Shown here: one piece after another, positions 14,837 through 28,200 of the stretch | Layout: every line of letters starts with the position of its first letter | Numbering within the stretch: position 1 is the stretch's first letter | NCBI GenBank assembly: GCA_040954595.2 | Contig: CM082589.2 | Location: 5,580,001-5,644,000, forward strand | Source of the DNA: Balanoglossus misakiensis | Lineage: Eukaryota > Hemichordata | DNA length: 64,000 nt | Direction: 5' to 3' | Translations under genes and position numbers: made by a program | The notes under the pieces: model-generated | What the model was told of the DNA's origin: nothing | What the model saw: only the letters and a program-made list of their open reading frames with translations | Databases searched by the model: none

Positions 14837-16096
14837 CAAACAATGTGTTTGTATGCTGACAAGACGTGACAATCAATGTGCCGAACACTTCATATAAATT
14901 CTTCAGAAATGAAAATCAGAATACATTTCAATTATTGTAATATTACAAGAGCAAATTTAAATCAGCATGTCATGGAGGTTAAGCTTCCTGAAGTTGTAAT
15001 TATCACTCAAGACTTTTTTCTTGCTGTGGTGCACAATTACATGTATGCATCGATATAACTACTGGGTGGGCGTTGTCGTAATTTCACAGGACATTAAATT
15101 CTACTTTCCGATATAAAATCTGATGAAGGTATCCTGTCGCGCGCGCGAGTCAATGAAATAAATTGGTACAATGAAATCGACATAAACTCAAAAACAGTTC
15201 TCAAAACTTCACCCCAGGCTGAATGAACGATCGGTTTATGTTTGTTTGGTTGCTTGTTTTTCACGTGCGCTTGTATAATCCGCAGATAATGACGTGGTTA
15301 CAGTTAAATATTACTCGAAAATGAAATTACAACGAGGATGAAGTTACGAGTTGTTGACATGTTGTCATTGTTTTGGTAGTCAGGCGCCACGCCCCCTTCC
15401 GAACGAGTGTTTACATGTACTTCTAAAACAAAACAGATTATCTGGCGGGTTGGAACGACTACTTGATTCGAGGAGAAACTTACAGAAGTTTAACTGGCGA
15501 TGGAGTACCGGTACGCGGTACGGACGGCCAGGTAATCCACGATCAAATTGCGTCGAAGTTGGATCCACGTATTCCTATGGACTCATTCATTCACGCACTG
15601 CGACACGGAAGTATAGTGTACACATCATCACCCATCATCATCACCCGTGGTATAGGACTTTTCCGTCCACGCAAGGCCAAACTAGTCGGGTCACCCGCGC
15701 CAGAGCCGTATTAAGTAACATCCTCACGCAACCCTTTTGCGATACGGACCTCATAAGAAGCAAAAATACAAGGAAATTTAATGAAATCCACTCACCTCAG
15801 CTGAGCAGGCCAATGTTAATGTGCTATACGTCATCAGTATGTGTGCTCTAGAAGGCCATCAAAGAAGACTTGTGATTGGTTAGCTTTGTCCCTCTATTAC
15901 ATTAAGACCCAATTGGATACCATTTTAGAAAGGGAGTAAAACACTATTTTGAGGAAATAGGAATCGATGGGTTACGACTGATAAGAATTTTTCTCTTCAG
16001 TTTCCGGAATTTTTGAGGTTCATAGCCTAAATTTTATTTGTTCACTTTCCTACGTTATCATATAACAAGGAAATATTGACAAGAAAAGGAAATAGT

Positions 16097-16107
16097 CCGC
16101 CATTTTG
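16097..16107 (+). promoter_or_regulatory. YY1-like CCGCCATTTTG motif upstream of FAXC
   Basis: The site lies 131 bp before the chosen FAXC start codon. It matches the CGCCATnTT core of YY1-type sites, which are often found close to transcription starts. The sequence around the ATG at 16238 (AAGATGGCAGC) resembles the same site on the other strand. I see no clear TATA box. Its role as the promoter is inferred from position only. Confidence 0.3.
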
Positions 16108-16237
16108 AACCAACTATGGCAGGGCTGCCACCCCTGTACTAAAAATGCAGAAGTCGCGTAAATTACTATTGCTAATTCACGGGCATTATGTGAGACATTA
16201 CCGATGCTGTAGACGTGCAATCTACATCCCCTTGAAG

Positions 16238-19167
16238 ATGGCAGCGGAGCAGGGAAATTCAACGCCGTCGAAAACAGAAGCTCCCGAGAAAGGAAAGGTG
16301 ATTTTACACCAGTTTGCACCGCAGAAAGATGTGATCAGCCACTCGGTGTTTTGCCTAAAGTTGGAAACGTATCTGCGGATGGCGGAGATCCCTTACGAGA
16401 ATCGCTATGGAGTCAAACGATCATCTAAGGTGGGTGTGTTAGGCTTACTCTATCACAGACACTGCAGACAGCGTATTCTGCACAGATCGTTTTTTATGAT
16501 AATGGAGAACGAGCAAAAAAATATCAATACCAGTTTTCATACCATCTGTCGATAGAAAAAAATCCCTGGTTTTAATCGATTGCGGAGTTGGCAATTTTTT
16601 TGTCCATCTTTTGAAAAATTTAGATGTAGGGAGTGGCCCTGGCCATCACTTCACGAGATATCCAGCGTAGCTTTTCAGGGCGTGTACCCTGCACACATTT
16701 TTTTTTTCACAGAAACGTTTCATGTTTGAGAAAAAAAATCTTACTCTTCACCAAAATCGCAAGTGTTATTGTTGAATTTGCATAATTACACCAATTAGCC
16801 GCACAAGCCAGAGCTATTGTCGGCGTTTAAATATCATAGTTGTCTTTCACTCAGTAATCTAACAAAAGCGCTCTTGTGCACGGAAGACTCTTCGCCCGAC
16901 AAATTTATGTCGGGGAGAGTTGTAATTGATTATGCGGTCACCGCTGCGCATATATATTCATGATGCGCGTTTTTTCACTGACCCGGGTCGGCCGGCACAC
17001 TCATAACTCACACAGTGCACGTCTTTTACGAGCCCAACGAGCAGTACACGAAACACCGTAGCTTTTCCCCAAGCAGACGAGTTCCTTCGCAGCCGGCTGC
17101 GAAACACCGCCCGAAAATCGACCTTCTTGGTCAAACCGAGCAACTTCACGTCGCGCGAGAACAGCGCATGTTTATGGCCATTAATTGATCACCCAGAGAG
17201 AGTCACAGACGCTTTTAAAAAAGTTACGATGTTTTAAGGACAACGTATTTGTCAGTTGGGAGTGTCCGTGAAGTCAGATTCCCGATACTATCAATTCCAC
17301 TCGGACAACTGTACCCACATTCCAAGTTCCTTTCCCCTGTCTAGATTACATAAGGGTTGACAACGTAACCGCACGCCAAAAGTCCTGTTTTCTGTTATTC
17401 TTTCTTTTCACTTTTTCCCCCTTTTTAATCGAAATTCCTTGTCAGAACACACCCACAAACTAACTTGGAGACAAACCCACATTGAACGCGTAGTACATCT
17501 TACGCGCGACCCCTGGCGTCTCAAGAACCACCGACCTCCCCCGCGCGGGCACTTGCTTAAAAAATCAGAAAGAAAGGACGAACGGACGCGTAAAGAAAAG
17601 CTCAAAAGAGATCCGAAGCTGGTGTTTACTCGAGCGTAAACAGAAGAGATATATCTGTCCCACCTCCTGCATTCCTGACCTACTACGCGACCCACTCCAC
17701 TCCACCAAGGTTGTTTGTGGTTCCCCCGCGATTTTTACGGTCAGTCACACGCCCGGGCTCCCAAATTGGGGCTTCCCCTGTGCGACGGCTCAGTCTTAGC
17801 CACGGTCTTAGTTTCTACACTGATGGGCGGGTCCAAGAAGATTTCGGGACCCAGAAAAAGAAACTGTTCGTACTTTTGTGCCAATCGAGCAGCCCCCTCG
17901 CAGTGTTCAATACCGTTTGCACGCTAATTGTCTTTTGTCACAGTTATCATGTAATTACAAAGGCTCCTTTCACAATTGGCCATGTCGGGATTACATTATG
18001 TCATTTACTACACACTGACCATAGCGTTCCATAAACAAGCAAGCAAACAAAGAAACAAACAAGCAAGGAAAATAAATTAATAAAATGCCCTTTACAATCA
18101 ATCTTCATTTTTACGTTTGAAAGTGAAATTATCGTGAGCTTGTTTTCAAAATATTTTACTGTCTTTGTCTGTCTGTCTCTCTGCACGCTAATACCATTAC
18201 CATAAATTGAATTAACCATCCAAATACGCCCATCTTGGCAATGAACTTGCTTCATCCCTTTGCCCTGTGATGACGTCATTTTTACAAATCAGATCGCCGG
18301 CAATCGTGTTCTAAACGCGTGCAAACGGATGACACACGCAGCGGGTCCGTTACAATAAAATAATGTGAGTAATCGTTAGTCATTTCCACGCCGTGTTAAT
18401 GAACGTAGATCTGTGTTTGATCTGGAGGGGGGAAGGTTATTTTCATAATAACAAAAATCGAATACATTACAACGTTTAAATAATAGGACTTAATTGCCGG
18501 TGATGTTTGACAGGATGTACATGTACTTGGTGGCTTTGAGTTGATTAGATTCGACACCCCGGCAGACCCTGCCGGTTGTATCTCGTCACAAGACAGCGTG
18601 GCAAGTGCAGGCCGGCTATAATTGGCACTCCAACATGAAATTGACTCCCTATCCAATGTACTTCTCACTTGCTCTTTAATAAGGTGTGGCTGCCGGCTAC
18701 TGTTTCACTTAACAGAACCCATTAAAGCGTGCGCGATAGTGGGGGCGAGTTTAAACGCGCGCATAAATTTAGCGTTTGCGTCGGGGTTCAGAGGTGGCCT
18801 GTAATACCGAGAGACAGATTAAGAGTCATTCTTCAGACCCCCACCTCACCAGGCCATTTTTCTTCGACATGAGCCCCCTTTCAAGCGAATAAAAAATCCC
18901 CAATATCACCATCATTATCATAAACATGAGAACCAGATTACGTCTATGCGCTACGTAGCCGCAAACCATCTTCCACTGACCTTGATTTGTCGCGCTGCTC
19001 AAGATGAAGGCTCGTAAAAATTTCGGGGAGGGGCAGTTTGTCCTTAACTTCAGTGCACTGTCGCTTTGCTATAAACAGAATGAAATTAAAATAAACATTA
19101 ATTAAATGGAAATGCCAACCGCTCATGACTTCAGAAAGTTGTCATCTCCCTCTCCCCCTCTCTCTTT

Positions 19168-19220
<53 letters not shown>

Positions 19221-22200
19221 ATCGTGTCCTCCTGATTTCCACTTAAGTGAGTACTTCGACAATGCAACACAGACATTCACCTCGCCTGTTGTAAACGTAG
19301 GATCACAACGAATACTATTTGAACGTGAAAGCATGAATTGAAATTTGCTTTATAGGCCTGCACCAAAATGACCCTTGCAATGCGATAAACGCACATGACT
19401 CGAACCACGCCATGCGTAGATGTAAAAAAAAATTGAAGTCGTAATTCATCGAAAATGTAAATCAAACCGACATACTCTCTGCATAGTGTACCCGCCCCCA
19501 TTTATTGAGCTTCGGCGTCAATGAATCAGTTAATCGGCGACCAGCTCCCGTTTTAATTGGCCCCGAGCAGAAAACTATTTTAAAAATGTAAATACCACGA
19601 TGCTATTACTGACATAGCAATTACACAGTCAAGGGTATCAACTGACTTCATTGAAAGCGAGACGTTCCCGCCAAACTCGTCCTAGTGATAAGTCTATCGC
19701 GATGGTCGGCCAATAGACCTGTAGTTACTGACGCCATTTTTTTAAATATTGTATCATTAATCATCTGCCATGGAGGTAATCTGAGATCTGAGCGCTGACC
19801 TTAGCTAGCTCACGTGTCCTTAGAACGTACTTGATGACATGGTTTCCTTGAGTATATTACGTAATACTTCCTATACTATGCCAGACTAGACTAACGACTG
19901 GCGAAGTTTTGTTCTGGTGCATCACCCCCTGGTGACTTTTACGCAAGTTACAGTATCTTACGCGAAACAAATATTTCAGCACCCTCACGCTTTAAGATTC
20001 TTGCCCTTATATATGGCTAGACATCAGGGTTGTTGTATTTGTAAAACCGACGAGTAGTTTGGCCATGTTATCAAGGCTGCCAGTCAGAAAGCCACGACCT
20101 TGGGCCGTGTAAAAACAGCGTCGAGTAACCCCCCCCCCCCCACAACACCCATGTCAACTGTCAGAAATGCCCCCTGAATACCCAACCTAATTATTCACCC
20201 CAACCATAGCCCAAACATCCAGATAGTGTTTCTGTCCTCATTTCCCTCTCCAGCCCGCAAACGCCCTTTCCCACCGATTTCTCCCAGTGGGTTCGCTTTT
20301 ACTCCGTTTTCTTTAATCGAGTTTCTGTGTTTTTAAAGGGGTAGATTTCCCATGGATCAAATTCGCTTCGCTGCGAATGTTATTAAAGAATACGGCCTCC
20401 ACGCCAGGGTCGGTGATTAAACACAGATTCTGTGATTCATATATGTACACATCACAGCGAGACTGTCACAATTGTCTACGTCCCCCGTAATCATAATCTA
20501 GGTAGGGCTGTACACGTTCTGCAAACCTGTATAAGGATTTACAGAACTTGAAAATACCAGATGGATTGTAAACTAGGGATTCCTGCTCTCTGCAGGTAGT
20601 AGAGGAGAGCGAAAGCCCATACGTCTAGACTCTTGCCTTCTCTATATATCCTACAAGTATGGCGAGAGTGTGCGGCATACCCATTCGCCATACTAGTAGC
20701 AAGGTTGGTTTTCGAGGCGCATACAACCTTTAGGCAGTAACCCACCTATTAACTACCTCCATGGTCATACACAATATAAAACCACAGACACTGTCCTTTC
20801 CCTTGTCTTGGACAAAACACTAACATGCTATATCGCTCAGGATGCAAACACTGACAATTTCTTTTCACTCGCCCAATCCCATTTCAGGGTAAGCTGCCAT
20901 GGATCGAATACAAGGGCCAGGAGGTCGCAGATTCTTCATTCATCGTCGACTTTCTCAACAAGGAATTTGAAGTAGACCCCAACAAAACCCTTAGCGACAC
21001 CGACAAAGCGGCAGCCAAGGCGTTTCAGCGGCTCGCGGAAGAAAACTGCTACTGGTAAGTGTGTGCATGGTTCTGACTCGAATGACTGTGAATCAGAAAG
21101 AGCCAATATGGATGCATGACAGTGATTAACGATATGTATACCCAAATTGCCTCGCAAATGTCGGTCAAAAATTTTGCTGACCCAGTTTCTCAGCTGAACG
21201 ACACTTTTTGAAATTTATGTATCTGGTTGTTTCTGTGGGTTAATTCTGTGAGTCTTGTATTCGTTCCAGTGTGAAATATTTGAGTCTGTCTGTCTCGTGT
21301 AATCTTATTGTATTTATAAAAAATGTACTGCACGTCTAACTCTGATACAGAAATCTTGCAAGTTTTGAACTGCGCGGTTTCCAAGTCGACCACATCCCGG
21401 ATATCCTGACAATTTAACGATTTTGACATATATCGTAAAACGTTCGTATCGACTGAGACGACAGGTGCATCTTGGAGACGACGGATTCGATTGGTATAAT
21501 TAACATAATATTAATGTGATTAAATCTGGCTCCACTGTGCATGCGCAGTTTCTATAAAAAGTATAAGCACCCGGGAATAATTTTGACGCCAATGTACTAG
21601 TACTTTATAATACTGTTCTGTATCACTTAAGATATATTGACATTTCGGAAAAGATATCTTTCTCGAACATTCAGCGCCGAGCTGCCACGTTTCACCACAT
21701 TGCCATCGTAAGCGGTTGCCTCAGTAACTGTTACTAGGCAACACGTGCGCGTAAGGAAAAAGAGAAATGAATGATTGTCGAGCGCAGTTTGATACGTATC
21801 CATGTGATGAAGTAGTGAACCGAACAAGAAACCCTTTAGGCGTCATGCACGAAAATGAGATTTCTTCCCCCTGTTAATATCAGAACACAAGCTTAACTAA
21901 CCTTCTTCTCAAGATAACCTACTTCTTAAGAAGCGGAAATAATTCTAATAAAAAACTTACAAAATCATGCTCTGTGCGACAAATGTTAAGTCGTCCATGC
22001 TTAATGCGCATGTCTGAGTCTGATACTACTTTGATTCTTCCTTGATGCGTACAACCATAGACAGTAGACAGTCTATGGTACAACTTCCCTTTACTGTCTA
22101 TGCTCTAACTGACGACACCCAGAGTATTCACAGAATCGAAGGCTTAGCATAAAAGGACAAATTTTTCTAAGTAGAAAAACGTACACGTGATTCATTGAGT

Positions 22201-25200
22201 TGCTGGCCAACATAATGTTGGATGGATTATATGAATCATTCTGAAATTTCTCAAGTTGCAAACCTGGCACCAATTCAAGAAAGAGACAGAGATACAGCCT
22301 TATTTGATCTCGTTTAGTTTCAGGCGTTAGTCATGCACTTGGCACATGATCGCATTTCGCATTTTCTAGCACGTGACATGCATGTTAATTGGACATTTAA
22401 GTTTCGCTATATGCTGTGTCATTCCTCACTTTACTCGGCATTGTCCGGATATATTACTCACAGCATTGCTGTATAAGAAGATGGAGCGTTGGCGTTTGAT
22501 ATATGCTCGGTAGAGGTTTCGCATTTGAGGCAAAGTTTAGGACGCTGTTCTAAGCTGTCAGAAATCAGTCAGGCTGCCATTTTTGAGCACATTTTAGCCA
22601 CCGACCCAAAATGATGCTTTGAGTTAATTTATATGCTCTATATATTTGTTCATCCTTTTGTCACAAGGCGCCGCGCCGTCAGCGTTCCGATGGACGATCT
22701 TGAGCCCTCCTATTGTATTACACTGCAAAAGATTCGTGATATGGGAAGCCGAAACGAATACTAGTATCGCATTTCAACAAAACCAATTATATCTACATTT
22801 ACAAAGCACTGACCCGAAAACAAATATATAAAAAATTACGATTCGTATCAATTAAATTAAACACTATTTTTCCAAAAACCATTGTTCTCTTTTACTCCCC
22901 ATTATACACGTATGATTTCCGAGAATAAATCACTTTTATCTCTATTTTAAAGATTGAATATCATGGGACTATAAATCAAGATGATGTAATTTAAGGATTT
23001 GTTCTGTCTTAGTCATGACAAGTCATTCGATACTTCAAGGCCGACTTCTTCACATACTGACTCGTACATGGTCAGTTGAACTGTTTTAAAGCGCTGTTAG
23101 ATTTTGCACAATTGAAAGTATTAACATTCGCTTGCTAATTATTTTTGCTATTTATAAATGGATTAAAATTTAACAGAATTCACTATCATGATAATTAAAC
23201 GCGATATCTGATGTTTACCCAACTCCTTTGTGCCGATCCTGAATAGGCAGGGGAAAAACAATAAAGTATTGTTCTCTGAATATTGGATTATATCATTTAT
23301 TACCGTTCGCGTCAATTCTGCATCATCATCCTCGAAGCGATGATTTCTCAGAGCCGATCGCGCAGTTTTGATTTGCGAACCGCGAGGTCGGATCAAAATT
23401 CCGCAGTCGCCACGCGTTTTCCCACAAATGCTTCCTGAAACGTTGATTGGTTTTGAGAGAATTCCAGGAAATTGCTTTCTCCGGTGTGTATGCAAATCAG
23501 CAAAATGTATTTACACGTGGTCTGTACGAGTTCCGCGCGCATGCGTGATGAGGTGTGCCGCCGCTTTAAAGTACATTATCGAGAACAGGAATATTATACT
23601 TCTATCTTTTCGGCTCTAGTTAAAATATCGCCCTCAGATTCTCCGACGCGGATAGTAGGTAATTTTAGGAAGGAGGGGGGAGGGGCATGCACTAAATGGG
23701 TGCGGAAATTTACAGATTTATGTAGCGTTCTGGCGAAGAATTTGCATATCATTCAAAATGGACTCTGCTGTCAATATGCCATGATGAGATTGATGTGAAA
23801 CACACAGGCACGAGAATGCGTCATCCCTTTTACGAGCCTCTCATGCAAATCAGAAATGTCTTGATTATCCTGCCTGTTTAAACTGTCGCTGGAGAACTCG
23901 ACGTTTTTGCATAATTTTGTGACTTCGACAAAAAGAGGCGTAAGGAACGTCTACGCGTCGGAAATGCAAATAGGCCAGATTGGGTAAACTCCCAAAACGC
24001 GTTTGATCTTTTCCAGCGAAATTATATCATTACTACAATGTTGAGATAAAATTGAAGCCAGTAAACGTGTAATTGATATAATTTGTTTTAAGTATACTTC
24101 GTTTTAAGGAGGTGTTTATTTCTTTGGTTTTGCTCCCTATTGATAACTGGTGCAAATCTCCGGGGCGCTTGAGTATGTTTTCTCATTATATCGGCCCGGT
24201 CTCCCAGGAAACGGCAGTTTTGCATCCGCATCCCAAAGGAATGTTGCAGATGGCAAATGAACAGTGGAGTGACTTTCTCGCCTGATGGTGACAGCGGTTT
24301 GATGAGACAATACTTGTATTATGACAGATTAATTAAGTCCTTGATGATATATTTAAGACGTGGCGTAATTAAACATTGGTCCACTGAATCAGTATCGTGT
24401 CATTTCATGTCGACTCGGTTGTTATCGAATATTGAGCATGTTGAGTCATAAGTTCTTATTTTAGCATTTGGCTTTGTCGGTGAATATTCCCGCAGTAGAA
24501 CCACCGCACGCAGCCACTTCGAAAACAAGCCCGCGAGTAGTGTTGTTGGCAGATGTGAAAACGAAACGGAAAATAGTAACCCCGCTGGTTTGGGTGTTAG
24601 CAAGCAGATCCCCGGGAGATGTCTGGCCCGCTCCTTCTAAGTATTAAACGTTAAACGGACACTTGTTATCCAGATGTTTTGTACCTCTTCCCACGGAAAG
24701 CCAGTCCTGGGTCTCCCTTTTCCCGCTTTTCCAGCACGTAGACCCGTCGACGGATGCGAGGGTCATGTGGTCAAGCAAACGATGGAATATTACCGAGTAT
24801 CGATATCATTTTTCGCACGCGGGCAGTCATGTGAATTAGTTGGCACTCCAGGGTCGAGTCGACTATTAAGTGACCTGAGTTTATAAGTCTTTCATATCGA
24901 ATATCGGGACAGAACCCCGCAAGCTTCGAGAGACGCGTCTGTTGCTAGGGTAGCATACTTCAGTCGTCACGCGAGAGTTGATTTTTTTAAAAACCGTCAA
25001 CTCATCACCACTCGACGAACTAAGTGGTGCATGTATAACTAACCATGTTAGAATTCTCACCATAAACGTACGGTGCATCCATTTTCAATATTGAAATATT
25101 ACTTCTGCTTTTACTATAAAACAAAAATTGACACGCACGTACAGAGAGCGTCTCTGCAGTTCCGTGAGTTCTGGCCGTCCTGGCGTTGTTAAAACCTTCC

Positions 25201-28200
25201 GAAATGCGTTATACGTTAATAGCTAATAAAAAACCGACAAAGCCCGAAAAGTGCCTCTCGCTTTGATGAAAACCAACCCCGTGGGACCGACGCAACGGCA
25301 ATACATCATCGTAGACATATTTTGTCTGAAACCGAGACAAAGTGTGTATTTGATGGAAACTGTCAGTAATAATTTTGAGAAAATGAAAAAAAATTGTTTA
25401 AGCTTCACTGCCCAAGGTTAAAAGCCACACGGACCTTATCAGGCGAATTTGTTTAACATTCATATCATGTACACGTCTATAATTTCGATTGTAACGTCTG
25501 ACACCATTCTCAATATACTATACTGTATTATAATTGCAGATTCTTATCAGGCGAATTTTAAAATATCATCGACCTGCGATTTATTTTTAATTAATAGAAT
25601 GAAGTAGAATACGTGCTATGCAAACAACAAAGCGGACGGTTTTTTCTTGTGTCAGAATCTTTCGGTACAATTTACATCTCCCACGCCAGATGCGTGGTCA
25701 TTTGCTTTCATTGTGCCTGACCCGTGACTCGTGGAGTACGCGAGATTAACTTGTTTTCAATGCCTTGTTTTTCCAAGCGACCCAGCGCTGTAAATACATT
25801 GTGATTCGGTTTTCAATTCGACGATAATCTCCATCGATCATATATTAGCATGCTCCGTTGTTCCGCATAGAATGCTGGGGTCGATATTTTGATTTTTTTG
25901 TTGTACAAGCCCCCATTGTCCATCGATTGTCCTGTCCGACTAATCAAACAAAGAAATACCGAAGTCGTGTGTAACTTCTTTTTTGAAGAGTGAAAAAAAG
26001 AAGACAGTTTCTCTTCTTCCGTTTCAGTAATGAAAGAACGCCATTCTTTCTCAGTGAGTTATTGATCTAGGGTCAGCAGGCGCGCGTGACAGATACAGGT
26101 CTGCGCATGACACTAGACGATTTCAAGACGCCAGTCGCTGGAACAGTACATTGGACGTCGCCAAGACACATTGTTGCTACAAGACAAATGTGCAGAGAAT
26201 ACATAAACATTTTCTGTCTACTCCTAAATGGGTGATAATCCCTTACAACAAGAAAGATCCCTTCGTTTAATGGATAAATTTGCTGTCCCGCATTTAAACA
26301 GCTCGTATGAATGCCACAAGAAATTTTATGTAAATCATAATGTACACTTTATCATATATTGTTCGTCAACGTATGGAGTTTGGAAACGTCTGGATTTTTA
26401 GCCCCATTTATTTTGCTATAGTCATTTGACAGCTGAGCTCTAAAATATGTTTTATCCGTTATTTAATCTTCCTGTTTGGGCAGACGCCAAAAACGTATCT
26501 CAATATTTTCCTCATCAATCGCGATGGTTGTCACCTGAAAACTGTGAGGGCGCAATGTAGAGAAATTGAAATGGCGCCGCATCACCACGCCACCAAGCTG
26601 GGCCAAAAGGTTGGAGGATTTGGATATTGAGATTAATCATTATCGCAAAGCAATGTCTCAAGCTTTACTGAATATCAAAATTACTTGTTTTCCCACTTGC
26701 CATTCCCTATCAGATACGCATCTAACACAACATTATGACCCCGCGAGGCCAGTTCGTGAGAACTGCCAGTGGAGTAATGTTTTGTCTCAACTCGGAGCTG
26801 TTTGGCCAAAACGCCAGGAAAATTTTGTCGCCGTCTCAATTTGTGACGGATCCTCGGCGAACTACCTGCTCAAAGGACGTCATAAACGCTTCTCTGCGAT
26901 AGTGTTCTCTTGCGCAACTGTAACATTCTCAAATCATGTCCTGCGGTTCACTGGTTATTACATGTACACGGAGACATGGTCATTGATTCTGTTCGGGCGA
27001 TATTCAAACGAAACGCAGGCCTGTCAATAAACGTTGCTCATTTAATATTAAGAGGCACATCGATTTGTGTTAGACATACATTTACAGAAAATAACTGATT
27101 TCCTTTTCAATTCGGGGGCAAACATCTTAGACAAGACAAATTGTGATTTGCAGAAATTCTTTTTTATAAAACCGGGAAAAAACTCCAGGGTAACGTTCAT
27201 CTCTACTTCAATGGCGCCATCATCGCCACAGCACGGTATAAGAGTTGCCTACAATGTGATTTTATTCACAATCTCCATGGCAACCGTCGCCTTTTAAGTG
27301 CAGATGCGGGTAAATATCCCCAGGTTGTTGAAAGAAATAGCGTTCTTCCCTGCTCATCACGTTATTAATCTGTATTAGAAAATGGCTTTTCAAAATGCGG
27401 TGTATTTAAGATAAGCCAAGTGCTCACGCTATACACTGACTATAGGCGGCGGAGGCAAGGCGTCTGGGCGGTATTATCAAGCAGACAACGACGAGAGCAG
27501 AGCCGAGGGGACAGTTTTGTGACGACGAAATTTTAATCAAATAAGTGAATAAATTAGTTGCAAAAGAATGCAGAACAATGGCCTTTGTTGTCCCACACAA
27601 AGAGCGTGCGTTGCCTCAGCTGCAAATGGGATACCGATGCCATGTGTTCTGAAACCGTTGTAATGGTCACATGTCTAGTAAATGTCAATTTGTAATTTTG
27701 TTTTTCCCCCAAAATCGTGCACGAAACGAGAAAATAATAAAAACAAACATCTTGGTTTTTTTTCTTGTCTCTACAGGACGATCAGCTACCACCGTTACAT
27801 TGCCACGTCGGATGACTACTTCAAGAATTCATTCCCCACGGTAAGTCCAACACTCCCCTCTCGTGTCATCTTGGTTTCATTGGCTCGATGCGCGCACAGG
27901 GCAGCACCATGTTTTCCCTATTCATAATTTGCCTCACTAGTCGAAACGCACGCCTATCTTTCCTGACGGATAAATTATTATCCGTAGGCAACGTTTAGGG
28001 GCCGGGGAAAAATGAAATAATGCGGTCACCCGAACCCTCTTCTCGTATAATAGATTAATACACACAACAGACGAACAGACGACGGTTGAGTCATCATCTG
28101 TTCTATTGTCTAATGAGGTTTAATCCGAACCATTTTTTGAGGTTGCAGATAATCCCCTTAAAATGTCATTACTTTTATTGTGGTGATGTTTTGCCTATTT

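Larger units (their letters stand above)
1..16096. other. AT-rich region upstream of FAXC, no gene recognised
   Basis: No open frame here resembles a known family, and none is flanked by good splice sites and neighbours. Listed separately: the (CAT)n tract, degenerate tandem repeats, hairpins at 10938, 14652 and 14794, and the MITE at 12079. A two-frame open block at 15351-15851 lies before FAXC and could be untranslated or unrelated sequence. The region may be intergenic or an intron of a gene starting outside the window. Confidence 0.6.

Noticed and set aside
26566-27030. 154-codon frame in FAXC intron 2
   Set aside because: No recognised family, no good splice sites in phase, and no partner exons.
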